DNA of 23,704 nt from a virus. A program made the translations under genes and the position numbers. This document shows, piece after piece, positions 1 to 7,896 of this stretch. Numbering within the stretch: the first letter of the stretch is position 1; the number at the start of each line of letters is the position of its first letter. The notes under the pieces are model-generated. The model was not told the origin of the DNA. It made no database searches and saw only the letters and a program-made list of their open reading frames with translations. The stretch spans positions 1 to 23,704 of IMG/VR virus record IMGVR_UViG_3300017917_001634; one strand, written 5' to 3'.

Positions 1-809
1 ACACCTTCCGCTTCAAAATCTCTACTGGTTAAACTTAACGCATATTTGATATATTTTTCGTTAAACTTTAGAATACTCTTTAAATGTTCAAGACCATCCG
101 GAGTAAATGTCTGTGCCTTGTGATCCCACATGCCATATTCATCACTCAACCTACTAACAATGTTTTGTATCTTACCTTTGATTTTATCATCAATACCAAA
201 GAAGCCTTCCGCCACACCTTGCTGACCCAATATTTTTTTAGCTTGTTCTAAATCTCTTAGTTGGGCTGCAATTTGACCTGCTCGTTGTTTAGCTGCAGAG
301 TAAGTATTGCTGGCGCCGTATTGATAGTCTAAGGTAGCAGATTTTAATTCTTTTTGCAGCCTTGCAATTTCTGTATCAATATCTACACCTGCGTATTTTT
401 CAGCATACTTAGCCGGTAAAGCAGCTTTGTATTCTGCGTCAGCTTGGGCTTTTGCTTTTTCACTACGAGCATCTAATCGGGCAAGACCTGCTTCACGACG
501 GCGAACTGTTTCGGCTCCTTTGGCCTGTGCTTCTGGACTACGACCAAACTTAGTGTCTATAGCACCTAAACCCTTAGACAGCATTGCTTTTTTACGATAG
601 TCGCCCATGCTAACTTCATTAACATCAACAGATTCTAACAGCGCACCGCTTATGCCCAACAATGCCAATGCTTTGTCGTCTGCTTCAATTACTACACCGT
701 CGTTCATGAACCCAACAACACGGCTTTCGATAACTGTGTTGCCTAGTTCAATATCAAAATTGTCGCCTAATTTAATGGATTCATTAACAACGATTTGTGT
801 AATTTTCAT
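1..809 (-). CDS. Hypothetical phage protein, C-terminus cut by window edge
   Basis: The frame opens at an ATG and stays open to the window edge, giving about 269 residues without the C-terminus. The first ~70 residues look like a small beta-rich domain (start MKITQIVVNE). Residues ~70-195 are rich in A, K, E, R and Q and should form a long helix or coiled coil. Near residue 200 is a QGVAEG motif, followed by a helical segment. The start overlaps the stop of the upstream 672-aa gene by 4 nt (ATGA), so the two are probably translationally coupled. AAGG lies about 9 nt before the ATG. I do not recognise a function. Neighbours suggest a head or scaffold-associated protein, and VAE|G resembles the T4 gp21 prohead-protease cleavage pattern, but that is inference. 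Confidence 0.8.
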   Translation of the reverse strand, partial: MKITQIVVNESIKLGDNFDIELGNTVIESRVVGFMNDGVVIEADDKALALLGISGALLESVDVNEVSMGDYRKKAMLSKGLGAIDTKFGRSPEAQAKGAETVRRREAGLARLDARSEKAKAQADAEYKAALPAKYAEKYAGVDIDTEIARLQKELKSATLDYQYGASNTYSAAKQRAGQIAAQLRDLEQAKKILGQQGVAEGFFGIDDKIKGKIQNIVSRLSDEYGMWDHKAQTFTPDGLEHLKSILKFNEKYIKYALSLTSRDFEAEG

Positions 810-2824
810 TTTCTTACCTTAATGCTTTCATAGTCGCGGGCTACAGTTTCTTTCATAGCAAGTGGGTTGTCGCCGAACTGATAACCATGCTTTCTCATTT
901 TCTTTTCTTGGCCTGCAACATCGCCGTTACCGCCTTTTAGCTGAACATCTGTACCAAATACTTCTACATCAGGAGTTGTGCTAGCGTGATATCTTTCGTC
1001 TTTTTCTTCTTCGATTTCTTCTTCGTCGCCTACTACAACTTCAACAGGTTGATATACAGCTTCTGCAGAACCTGAACCTAAACCAGCTAGTTTTAACAAC
1101 TGTGCTAGTTTCGCAGCGTCTTCACCGTCTGCACTAACTGTAACACTTTGATAACCGTCACTGTCAACATTCATGCTGACATTCATATGGCCTTCTTCTT
1201 GTTCAGGCATACCACTGTCACAACCACATTCTGTCATGGTGTAACCACACTCATTGCAAGTTTCAGTGCCTTCATCTACTTCGTCTGTGCTGAACTCTTG
1301 TCCAAATGCATTGAAAGTGTCTTTGCCAGCTTTTTCTGCTGCAGCATCTTGTTGCTTTAGATATTCGCCTTTGCTAACTTCTTTAAGACCTGCCAGACGC
1401 ATCATTTCATTCATTTCTTCCTCTGTTTCATCTACAGGTACTGGAAGTGCGACCCCTTTTTCTCCGGGCTTAGGAGCATCTGCGGACCATACGCCATTTT
1501 TAATCGTACCCATTGCTTGTGGCTTGCCAGCTGGAGGTGCAAGTGGTTTTTCTGGTGAGCCGGGATCAGCTAAGGGTTCAGGCTTTGCACTAGAACCTTT
1601 AGGTAAAGTTTGAATAAACTTGCCTAGTGGATCTGCATCTTCTAACATGCTTTGATACTTGTCTGCGTATTCTTCAAATGCAGACTTCTTAGGACGGCCA
1701 CGGCCGCGCTTAACTGCTGTAACATTTTCTGTATCATCAGTTTCACCCGACTTAGGGTTGTACTTGCGTGTGTAAATTGTACCACCGGTGGTAGGATCTT
1801 TTTTCTTATCAAACTTACCAGTGCCTTTTTCTTCACGACTCTTAGTTGCAACAGCCTTCATCATGTCTTCCCAGCCTTCAGAAATCTGTTGCGCGGTCAT
1901 GCCACTGCGACTCAGGATGCTAAGTGCGGCCACTGCTTCTTCAACTTTACCAGCTTTGTGTGCTTTCCAGGCTGTGGCATAAGCAATGCCTTTTTCCCTA
2001 TCAGTTAGTTTGCCGTCTTTGGCATAACCCTTCTTAATATGCTTAACCATTCTTTCAGCCTTTGCTCCTGGAGGTGCTACTTCTGCCACATTTTGCTCGT
2101 CGTCATTGTTTTCGTCGTCACTCCAGTAGTCTTCGGGATTGGCAAAACCATTGATTATATCGGCCGCATATTCAACAGGCACACCGGCTTTATTGGCAAT
2201 GACTTTGTGATACCCAGGTACATTGAGTTCTTCCATACTTAGTCGAGGATAATACAACCTCAGAGCAGTCAACACTCGGCTGTATTCTCCTTGCTGTTGT
2301 CCTTCTGCCATTTCTTCTTCGCGAGTTGCAGCGCCTTCGCCTTTTTTCCAACCGCCTTTGCTTCTTAATGCAAAATTAATTTGGTGCATTTTCTTTTCTG
2401 CGGCACTGCCACGCTCATGCGGGCCGCTCTTGTGTAGTTTTGCTAACATGCTTTTTAGTTCAGCAGTAGTTTTGCCAGCATATTCGCCTGTACGTTCTAC
2501 TTCCGCATCACCTGCCCATTTTTCGTTTACTTGCTCTTCACCTAGCTTTTTGCCTGCGGCGGCCGCTTGTTGGAACTTTTCTTTTCCGTATTTTTTACGG
2601 CCAATTGCTGCTGCAACTGCTTCGGGATTTTCGGCGCTGCCACCTTTTTTAACTGCGGCAACAGTTTTCTTAAAGCCCATATATTTTTCATTTAACTGCC
2701 CTTCCACAGTTTCCATGTTTTCTGCCAGTTTAGTTTTGGCTTTAGGTTGCTGTTGAACTGGTTCATGACCTTTTTCTTCAACTGCATTAAATTTGTTTAA
2801 AATGTCGTAAATGTTATTACTCAT
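806..2824 (-). CDS. Modular 672-aa phage protein with AT-hook and Cys cluster, possible prohead core
   Basis: A long, charged protein that looks assembled from short modules. Residues ~48-96 are a K/A-rich segment (AAAIGRKKYGKEKFQ). Residues ~110-162 form another basic module. Residues ~249-296 contain a KAERMVKHIKKGY / AYATAWKAHKAGK module that I recall from many aquatic phage proteins. KRGRGRPKK at ~372-380 is a textbook AT-hook. Residues ~395-460 are proline-rich linker. CNECGYTMTECGC at 523-535 could bind zinc. The C-terminus (~608-672) is a separate conserved-looking tail. The start has AGGA 8 nt upstream and follows the 198-aa gene by 12 nt. ISE|G, MAE|G and VDE|G fit or nearly fit the T4 gp21 pattern. 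I infer a scaffold or DNA-associated internal head protein, not proven. Confidence 0.8.
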   Translation of the reverse strand: MSNNIYDILNKFNAVEEKGHEPVQQQPKAKTKLAENMETVEGQLNEKYMGFKKTVAAVKKGGSAENPEAVAAAIGRKKYGKEKFQQAAAAGKKLGEEQVNEKWAGDAEVERTGEYAGKTTAELKSMLAKLHKSGPHERGSAAEKKMHQINFALRSKGGWKKGEGAATREEEMAEGQQQGEYSRVLTALRLYYPRLSMEELNVPGYHKVIANKAGVPVEYAADIINGFANPEDYWSDDENNDDEQNVAEVAPPGAKAERMVKHIKKGYAKDGKLTDREKGIAYATAWKAHKAGKVEEAVAALSILSRSGMTAQQISEGWEDMMKAVATKSREEKGTGKFDKKKDPTTGGTIYTRKYNPKSGETDDTENVTAVKRGRGRPKKSAFEEYADKYQSMLEDADPLGKFIQTLPKGSSAKPEPLADPGSPEKPLAPPAGKPQAMGTIKNGVWSADAPKPGEKGVALPVPVDETEEEMNEMMRLAGLKEVSKGEYLKQQDAAAEKAGKDTFNAFGQEFSTDEVDEGTETCNECGYTMTECGCDSGMPEQEEGHMNVSMNVDSDGYQSVTVSADGEDAAKLAQLLKLAGLGSGSAEAVYQPVEVVVGDEEEIEEEKDERYHASTTPDVEVFGTDVQLKGGNGDVAGQEKKMRKHGYQFGDNPLAMKETVARDYESIKVRK

Positions 2825-2836
2825 GATCTGTTCCTA

Positions 2837-3433
2837 TTATTTCTTTACTGGCGAAGGTATTTTATTCTGTTTGCTGCCTACAGGACTTGTAGTGCCTTGA
2901 GGAAATTCGTTACTGGTTTGACCTTTTGCTGTGGTGCCGCCTGCAGCATCAGGGTATTGATACTTGCGTGTTTCTTCAAGTTCTTTAATCAAGCTAGGGA
3001 TTCTTGCGTCACCAACTAAATCTGCTGCTGGGCCTTCAGTTTTCATCTCAGGCTCGCTGAGTACAGTCTTGCCATCAGGATTACTCATTTCTTTGCCGTC
3101 TAGTATAGCTTCAAATGGACTGTCTGTGGGTGTTACACGAATATTAGCTGCCGGACAGCATCCGCATTCTGCAATAGCATTACGAACTAGGTCGTCGTTG
3201 GCAGGATAGCAAATACTGACATCAAAAATATTAATTTCTACAGGACCCATGTTAGGAAACAAAGGACTTTCGTGTATGGGTAAACGCTTGGGTTTGGAGA
3301 TACTTTCGACTTTATACTGTTCCAAGGCTTGTTTTACTTTGGCTTCAATTTCGCTGGTCATTTCGCAGGCCATGCGGATTCTAAAATCGTAAGTCTTGTG
3401 GCTTTCTGTTAAGTAGGCTTTAAATGACTTCAT
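2837..3433 (-). CDS. Hypothetical head-associated protein with capsid-targeting-like N-terminus
   Basis: 198 residues starting MKSFKAYLTES. This has the same pattern as the T4 capsid-targeting sequence of internal proteins IPI-III (MKTYQEFIAE, cut after E), although P1' is Ser instead of Ala or Gly. Residues ~10-95 look like a compact alpha/beta domain (repeated beta strands, a CGCC cluster near 90). Residues ~130-198 are a low-complexity tail rich in P, G, T and K. AGGA lies about 9 nt before the ATG and an AATAAATA late-promoter-like box lies 20 nt before it, so it may head a late transcript with the 672-aa gene. The function is unknown; an internal or core head protein is the best guess from the N-terminus and neighbours. 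Confidence 0.8.
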   Translation of the reverse strand: MKSFKAYLTESHKTYDFRIRMACEMTSEIEAKVKQALEQYKVESISKPKRLPIHESPLFPNMGPVEINIFDVSICYPANDDLVRNAIAECGCCPAANIRVTPTDSPFEAILDGKEMSNPDGKTVLSEPEMKTEGPAADLVGDARIPSLIKELEETRKYQYPDAAGGTTAKGQTSNEFPQGTTSPVGSKQNKIPSPVKK

Positions 3434-3453
3434 TGGGAATTCCTATTATAAGA

Positions 3454-3461
3454 TATTTATT
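3454..3461 (-). promoter_or_regulatory. Late-promoter-like box AATAAATA
   Basis: AATAAATA on the minus strand matches 7 of 8 bases of the T4 late promoter TATAAATA. It sits 20 nt before the ATG of the 198-aa gene, in the short gap after the gp16-like gene, with AGGA between box and start. The spacing agrees with similar boxes before gp18, gp14 and the homing endonuclease. Confidence 0.5.
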
Positions 3462-3470
3462 CAAATTCTG

Positions 3471-3962
3471 TTATTTTTTCTGTTGTTTCAGTATTTCAGC
3501 TAACAAACTGTTGCGATCTATTACCGTTCCTTCGCCTTCTATAGGACTTGCAGGTCCGTTACCGTTGGCATTCGCAGCTTGATCTAAACGCATTTTCTTA
3601 AGTTGTAGATCAACCATGCGTAGTTTTTTATCTAGTTTAGCTTGTTTGGCTGTAATAGCATGTCCCAGCAGTGTGCCAGCGGTTTGAAATACTGTGCCAC
3701 TGAATCTTGCTTCCATGGCCATGCCTAAATCCATTAAATCGTTGAACTTTTCTTTGGCTAAGTCAGCAAGCTCGTCTAGTTCAGCATCGCTGGCTTCTAG
3801 TCCTCGAACTCCAGGAAGTGCTGAATCTATTTTGTCTATGGCAGAATCTATTTCTGCAAAAGTTGATTGATGTTGTTGCAACTGCTGTGTTGCTTGTTCA
3901 GGGCTAACATCTTCGGGCAGTGCTTCTGGTAAATTGAATAATTCACTGAGTTTTTTGGTCAT
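3471..3962 (-). CDS. 16: Terminase small subunit, gp16-like
   Basis: 163 residues, essentially the length of T4 gp16 (164 aa). gp16 forms oligomeric rings that regulate the gp17 packaging motor. Layout fits: an acidic flexible N-terminus, a central pair of long helices (~residues 66-130) with the family-like run of A, M, L, K and Q, and a short polar tail ending near an LLAEILKQ helix. An MEARFSGTVFQTAGTLL stretch at ~83-100 resembles the conserved central helix where T4 gp16 has RHMEVFATLMGQM. It lies 7 nt after the gp4-like gene. No gp17-like large subunit follows in the window, unlike T4. Spacing to the upstream gene is short and no clear Shine-Dalgarno is seen. The assignment rests on pattern and length without alignment. 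Confidence 0.7.
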   Translation of the reverse strand: MTKKLSELFNLPEALPEDVSPEQATQQLQQHQSTFAEIDSAIDKIDSALPGVRGLEASDAELDELADLAKEKFNDLMDLGMAMEARFSGTVFQTAGTLLGHAITAKQAKLDKKLRMVDLQLKKMRLDQAANANGNGPASPIEGEGTVIDRNSLLAEILKQQKK

Positions 3963-3969
3963 ACCATAT

Positions 3970-4404
3970 TTATGGTTTGGTGCCGTGGAAAATTTGATTT
4001 TCGTTGACTACTCTAAACTTAAGTCCGTTTTGTTGACAAAATGCCGCGGCTGCTTGCCATTTGCAATGATTTAATGCTACCGCAGCTTTATCCCTGGCAG
4101 ACTTGGCAGCTTCCATTGTAGTTTCTTTACTTGGTTTAATCTCTACTACTTCGCCGTGTCGGTTACCATCTCTATCTTGGTATATGATTAAGAAATCGGG
4201 CACATAAATTGTTTTTTTGCGAGTAAAGGGATTTACATAGTTAACATGAATCGCTTCGCTGGCCCATTGTAGTATGGCAGGGTTTTCGTCACAGAACTGC
4301 ATAAATTTGAATTCCCAACTACTGCGATAAGTTGGTTGCTTTTTACCTATGTATTTTTCTGGGTTTTTGATTGTATACTTACCCTGACTGAACTTACTGG
4401 CCAT
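3970..4404 (-). CDS. 4: Head completion protein, gp4-like nuclease fold
   Basis: 144 residues, close to T4 gp4 (150 aa), which acts after DNA packaging to make the head ready for tail joining. Clear family features are seen: GKYTIKNPEKYIG at ~8-20, TYRSSWEFKFM at 25-35, then NP..LQW.SE, VPDFLI at 68-73 and EVVEIKPSKE at 85-94. E31, D70, E88 and K90 form an E-D-ExK arrangement typical of PD-(D/E)xK-type (TnsA/Vsr-like) endonucleases, so a nuclease role at the portal is plausible. The ATG begins 1 nt after the stop of the 125-aa gene, and the gp16-like gene follows after 7 nt, so they are probably one transcript. Confident at family level. Confidence 0.9.
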   Translation of the reverse strand: MASKFSQGKYTIKNPEKYIGKKQPTYRSSWEFKFMQFCDENPAILQWASEAIHVNYVNPFTRKKTIYVPDFLIIYQDRDGNRHGEVVEIKPSKETTMEAAKSARDKAAVALNHCKWQAAAAFCQQNGLKFRVVNENQIFHGTKP

Positions 4405-4405
4405 T

Positions 4406-4783
4406 TTACCAAAGCACGGTCCTGGTTACGCGATTATTTGCTACAACTGTGTTAACTGTACCTAACAAACTTGTACTAACTCTACTGCTGTTTAAGTACA
4501 ATGCTAATAAGTTGTTAAGTTCACCTGCTGACATTTTCATAAATTGATCTAGTACCTGCATAGGATCTTCATTATTTAATTGTGCGGTATTGATTACAGT
4601 TTGCGCTAATAATTCTGCACTTTCACGGTCACCGGTTACTTGCTGAAACCAACTTAATATAGCGTCATTGGTTCCTATGCTGACAGTATAATCAGGTATA
4701 AAATAATTGCTAAAAAATTTATTTGTTTGATTAATTCCAGAACTAGGTAAGTTACTGGGTTTAGTTGGATCGTATTGTGGCAT
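4406..4783 (-). CDS. Conserved hypothetical, probably structural
   Basis: 125 residues. A disordered, proline- and asparagine-containing N-terminus (~1-25) leads to a helical core (~40-100: AILSWFQQVTG, ESAELLAQTVINTAQ, PMQVLDQFMKM, LLALYLNSSR) and a short C-terminal strand ending RTVLW. No signal peptide, membrane segment or catalytic motif is visible. It lies between the gp54-like protein (13 nt after its stop) and gp4 (1 nt before its start). I associate similar small proteins with aquatic T4-like phages, but no function is known to me. Position suggests a minor virion protein of the tail or head-tail junction. Confidence 0.75.
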   Translation of the reverse strand: MPQYDPTKPSNLPSSGINQTNKFFSNYFIPDYTVSIGTNDAILSWFQQVTGDRESAELLAQTVINTAQLNNEDPMQVLDQFMKMSAGELNNLLALYLNSSRVSTSLLGTVNTVVANNRVTRTVLW

Positions 4784-4796
4784 TTATTTGTTTTCT

Positions 4797-7214
4797 TTAA
4801 TAGTCATAAGTCCAATCACCGGTGCCAATTGGATCTCCTGCGTATGCTTCATATAAACCTTGTTCAGCTTCTGCAGCATTTAAATTCCATTCTTCGGCTG
4901 TAATATTTATAGGAGCGGTTCCACTTTCTGTTCCAAATGCTGTATTAACATACTGTCCAGTGCCTGTTAATATAGGATTACCTGAACCGTCGGTCCAAAT
5001 TGTTGCTTGTTCAAAACCTGCACTGGGATTACCTGCAACTGCATCGCTGGCTGATTTACTGCCACCAAATAAATTACTTAGCCAATTACCTGTACCTGCA
5101 GCAGGCGCTTGAACTTGTGTATAAGTTCCGCTGCTGTCTCTAAACCATTGGCTGCCATCTTTATAGGTAAATGTACCAGTTCCGTCGTTTTCTAAAACTG
5201 CGTTTACTACATTTTTATTTGGGCTATCTTTACTAAAGCCACCGGTGCCAAAAATATCACTGAAAGTATTTTTTATTGTGCCGCCGACATTATCAAACAC
5301 TTGGTTTACACCACCGGCAACTCCATTTAAAATTGGTTGTAATGCATTGTTTACTAACCTACCAGTAACTAAACCAGCTGCACCACTAACACCTGCTGCT
5401 ACAGTTTGGCCCAATACACTCTGACCTAAAAATCCTTTAGTTAAACCAGAATAAAGGGTTTGTGTTGTATATCCGCCTGCAATTAGGCCGCCAGCGCCGC
5501 TCAGTGAATTTACGATCTGTGCAGAAGTTCCACCAATTGTATATGTAACCCCAGTTTGTGGATTTGTGTAGTATCGTACCCCGGCTGGATTTAGTGTTTG
5601 TCCTTGTTGCACTAATGCACTGCTGTTTTCAGGCACAGCAACAGGCTCTGGATTTCCGGTATAATTACTGCCTGGTACTAGCTTTTGTTGAATACCGTTT
5701 TCGTCAATAGTAACTTGGGTACCGTCTCTATATGTGTATACCGTCATGACTTGACCATTACTGTCTGTAATTCTTTGTTTAGATTCTTGATTGGTTTCAA
5801 AGTCGCCTGGATTATATGTACCGCTGGTAGTGCTTAAAACTTGTTTGCCACCAATTGGATTTCCGTCTTCATCTAAAGTCAATGAAGTTTGCTGGTTAGT
5901 TACAGGCTGGCCGTACTGATTTACTAAAATATTATTGCCTTGGTTTGTAGTAACTTGAAATAACTTTGCACTGCCTTGTTGTAGACTATTTGTAATAACA
6001 CCGTTAACATAGTTATTTGCAATAGTTGTCCCAACTGATATTACTCCGGACTGCAAATTATAACCAGTTGGAGTTCCGGCTATGGTAACACCGTTGCCTT
6101 GCGGTAAAGAACTATAAGGATTAGACAGCACATTTGACTGACTATAAACCAATCCACTGCCTAAACTGGCAGTAGGTACTGTAATGCTATTGCCTATAGC
6201 AGCATTTACTGCTTGATTAATGGCAGTAATACCTATACTAGTAAGACTTTGCCGTGCAAGGTTTGTCCAGTTTACATTTTTTAGATTTTTAGCAAGATTA
6301 TAAGCATTTAGTAAAGAGTTGAATATGTTGGCTCCTGAACCTTGGCCGTCTGGTCTTGCCAGATCCTTAGTTCCATTGGCCAGTGCTCCTACTAAACCAT
6401 TATCATCATAGATATTAGTTGTACTGGTACTAATTGGGCTTTGGAAATTATCGTAGTGTATAGTAGCAAACCCGTTTACATCAATTGGATTAATATATCC
6501 TGTTTTATATTTGACAGTTTCAAACACAACAGACATTTGATTTTCCATAATACCAGTGCCCTGTTCACTGTTGTGTTCGCCATGGCGCCAATCACTGATA
6601 TAAGGATTAATTAATTCGTATTCTGTGAATCTTTTATTGTGTAAACTAAAAAGTTGTATGCTGGTTAAAAAAGGAACAACACTGGCATTTCGTGGAGTAA
6701 AGCCCCAACTGTCTGTTAGTCTTGGTTGGTATTTGTGTGGTGTAGAGTAATAAGCTTTAGTGTAGTCACTGTCTCTATAGTAATAGGTATAATAATCGTT
6801 CCAAAATTTAGTTACAACATCTGCTGCATCGTCATGGAATGTTATTGTGATAGGATCATAACTAATTCCAGTTTGAATAATGTTTTTTCTATTGTAAGCA
6901 TTTTTAGTTTGTGTTGCAATCCTGAAGTTAGGTAATCCTACTCTTTTAGCTAACAGCCCAACTTCATATTGTTCTTGTACAGTTTGACTACTGATTTGTG
7001 ATGTAAAAATTTGTTGGCTAAAAAGTGCTGTTACTTGAGACAATAAATCATTACCTAGATTGTTGTTTACATTTATAACAACATAATATAAAAAACTTTG
7101 TTTAGGGGCAAGCCTATAATTATCAGCCAAAAATAACTTAGTAGCATGATCATAAGAATGCGTATAAGTGCCGGGAGTTAAAGGCTTTAGGTCTGCGTTG
7201 TACAAGGTGGCCAT
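4797..7214 (-). CDS. Large virion protein with N-terminal tail-tube-like domain (gp54-like)
   Basis: 805 residues from the chosen ATG. An earlier in-frame ATG (7247) would begin inside the terminator and is unlikely. Residues ~40-240 resemble the T4 gp54/gp19 tube fold: RVGLPNFRIATQTKNAYN, then SYDPITITFHDD, VTKFWNDYY and a closing strand MENQMSVVFETVKYKTGY, which parallels T4 gp54 (ELDPLVISFRMDSE ... FDVTFAYRVM). gp54 starts tube assembly at the baseplate. T4 gp54 is only 320 aa. Here ~550 more residues follow: a helical stretch, then S/T/G/N/Q-rich sequence with several D-x-D/N-G beta-hairpin units (DEDGNPIGG, DSNGQVMT, RDGTQVTIDENG, KDGSQWFRD) and a glycine/alanine-rich segment ~560-640. 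It lies directly after gp19 behind a terminator. The extension may decorate the baseplate; the gp54 call is moderate. Confidence 0.6.
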   Translation of the reverse strand: MATLYNADLKPLTPGTYTHSYDHATKLFLADNYRLAPKQSFLYYVVINVNNNLGNDLLSQVTALFSQQIFTSQISSQTVQEQYEVGLLAKRVGLPNFRIATQTKNAYNRKNIIQTGISYDPITITFHDDAADVVTKFWNDYYTYYYRDSDYTKAYYSTPHKYQPRLTDSWGFTPRNASVVPFLTSIQLFSLHNKRFTEYELINPYISDWRHGEHNSEQGTGIMENQMSVVFETVKYKTGYINPIDVNGFATIHYDNFQSPISTSTTNIYDDNGLVGALANGTKDLARPDGQGSGANIFNSLLNAYNLAKNLKNVNWTNLARQSLTSIGITAINQAVNAAIGNSITVPTASLGSGLVYSQSNVLSNPYSSLPQGNGVTIAGTPTGYNLQSGVISVGTTIANNYVNGVITNSLQQGSAKLFQVTTNQGNNILVNQYGQPVTNQQTSLTLDEDGNPIGGKQVLSTTSGTYNPGDFETNQESKQRITDSNGQVMTVYTYRDGTQVTIDENGIQQKLVPGSNYTGNPEPVAVPENSSALVQQGQTLNPAGVRYYTNPQTGVTYTIGGTSAQIVNSLSGAGGLIAGGYTTQTLYSGLTKGFLGQSVLGQTVAAGVSGAAGLVTGRLVNNALQPILNGVAGGVNQVFDNVGGTIKNTFSDIFGTGGFSKDSPNKNVVNAVLENDGTGTFTYKDGSQWFRDSSGTYTQVQAPAAGTGNWLSNLFGGSKSASDAVAGNPSAGFEQATIWTDGSGNPILTGTGQYVNTAFGTESGTAPINITAEEWNLNAAEAEQGLYEAYAGDPIGTGDWTYDY

Positions 7215-7229
7215 GCTAATATTTATTCC

Positions 7230-7258
7230 AAAAAGAAACCCACTCAAAAGTGGGTTTC
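7230..7258 (-). terminator. Rho-independent terminator after gp19
   Basis: On the minus strand a perfect 10-bp stem (GAAACCCACT / AGTGGGTTTC) with a 4-nt loop (TTTG) is followed directly by TTTTT. It lies 22 nt beyond the gp19 stop and before the start of the gp54-like gene, so it should cut abundant gp18-gp19 transcripts from the downstream minor structural genes. Confidence 0.88.
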
Positions 7259-7280
7259 ACTATGGTTATTGTTTTTACTA

Positions 7281-7895
7281 TTAACCAGTAATTACAGTAC
7301 CTGTGCCACGAGGTACACTAGTACCAACTCCACCACCGGTAGTTTGTAAGGCGTTATCCATACGAATAGCCATTGTAATTGTCATTGGTTCATTGTTGCT
7401 GTAATTAGCTTCATTATAATTTACATCACTTAAGAAGCAACCGTACAGTTCCCAAGTTTCTAACACTACAGGTTCAATTGCACCATTGCCGCCGTCAAGA
7501 ATTTCAAGTCTTGTGGTAAACTTATAGTCAATACCAGCACTTGAACTAGCTTGCTCCAAAAAGTCAAACTGTTTCTGTAGTTGTTCACCAACTAATCTAC
7601 TGACATTGCCACCTGCATCATCACGCAATACAACAGAAGTTTGGCTCCATGTTGGGCGACCAGCAATATAAGCCATACTGTTGTAAACTGGAATTGTAAT
7701 TGGCTCCATGGTCACTTGCGGACGGGCAAAACTTACAATTTGTTTAGTTAGTTCTGTAGTAGGTGTACTAACACCAAAGTTATCAAAACTAGCTCTAAAA
7801 CGAAACTGTAGTTTTGGCATCAACAGACCCTGTGTGGAAGCACTTTGATTTCCACTTAAGGGTACTGTGAATTTTGTTAATGATGAAACTGCCAT
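7281..7895 (-). CDS. 19: Tail tube protein, gp19-like
   Basis: 204 residues versus 163 in T4 gp19, which polymerises as stacked hexamers to form the inner tube through which DNA passes. Family features: an FRFRASFDNFG strand at ~30-42, a conserved QIVSFARPQVTMEPI segment at ~67-82, an AYIAGRPTWSQTSVVLRDD segment at ~89-108, then WELYGCFLSDVNYNEANYSNNEP and TITMAIRMDNA near the C-terminus. The last ~20 residues are G/T-rich and extra. The ATG lies 1 nt after the gp18 stop; AGGAGC, formed by the end of gp18, is its ribosome-binding site. It follows gp18 exactly as in T4 and is followed by a strong terminator, consistent with high expression. Confidence 0.92.
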   Translation of the reverse strand: MAVSSLTKFTVPLSGNQSASTQGLLMPKLQFRFRASFDNFGVSTPTTELTKQIVSFARPQVTMEPITIPVYNSMAYIAGRPTWSQTSVVLRDDAGGNVSRLVGEQLQKQFDFLEQASSSAGIDYKFTTRLEILDGGNGAIEPVVLETWELYGCFLSDVNYNEANYSNNEPMTITMAIRMDNALQTTGGGVGTSVPRGTGTVITG

Positions 7896-7896
7896 T

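Noticed and set aside
3967-3974. CATAAATA box before the gp16-like gene
   Set aside because: It lies only 4 nt from the ATG, so it cannot act as a late promoter with a ribosome site like the others, and it may be chance in AT-rich sequence.
4905-4912. Perfect TATAAATA inside the end of the gp54-like gene
   Set aside because: It lies in coding sequence over 120 nt before the next gene. A few perfect 8-mers are expected by chance in this much AT-rich DNA.
7220-7227. AATAAATA box before the gp54-like gene
   Set aside because: It is 5 nt from the ATG and just behind the terminator; spacing differs from the 19-27 nt of the other boxes. It is possible as a leaderless late start but not called.
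7215-7247. Upstream ATG for the gp54-like protein
   Set aside because: It would start inside the terminator hairpin; the later ATG fits the gene better.
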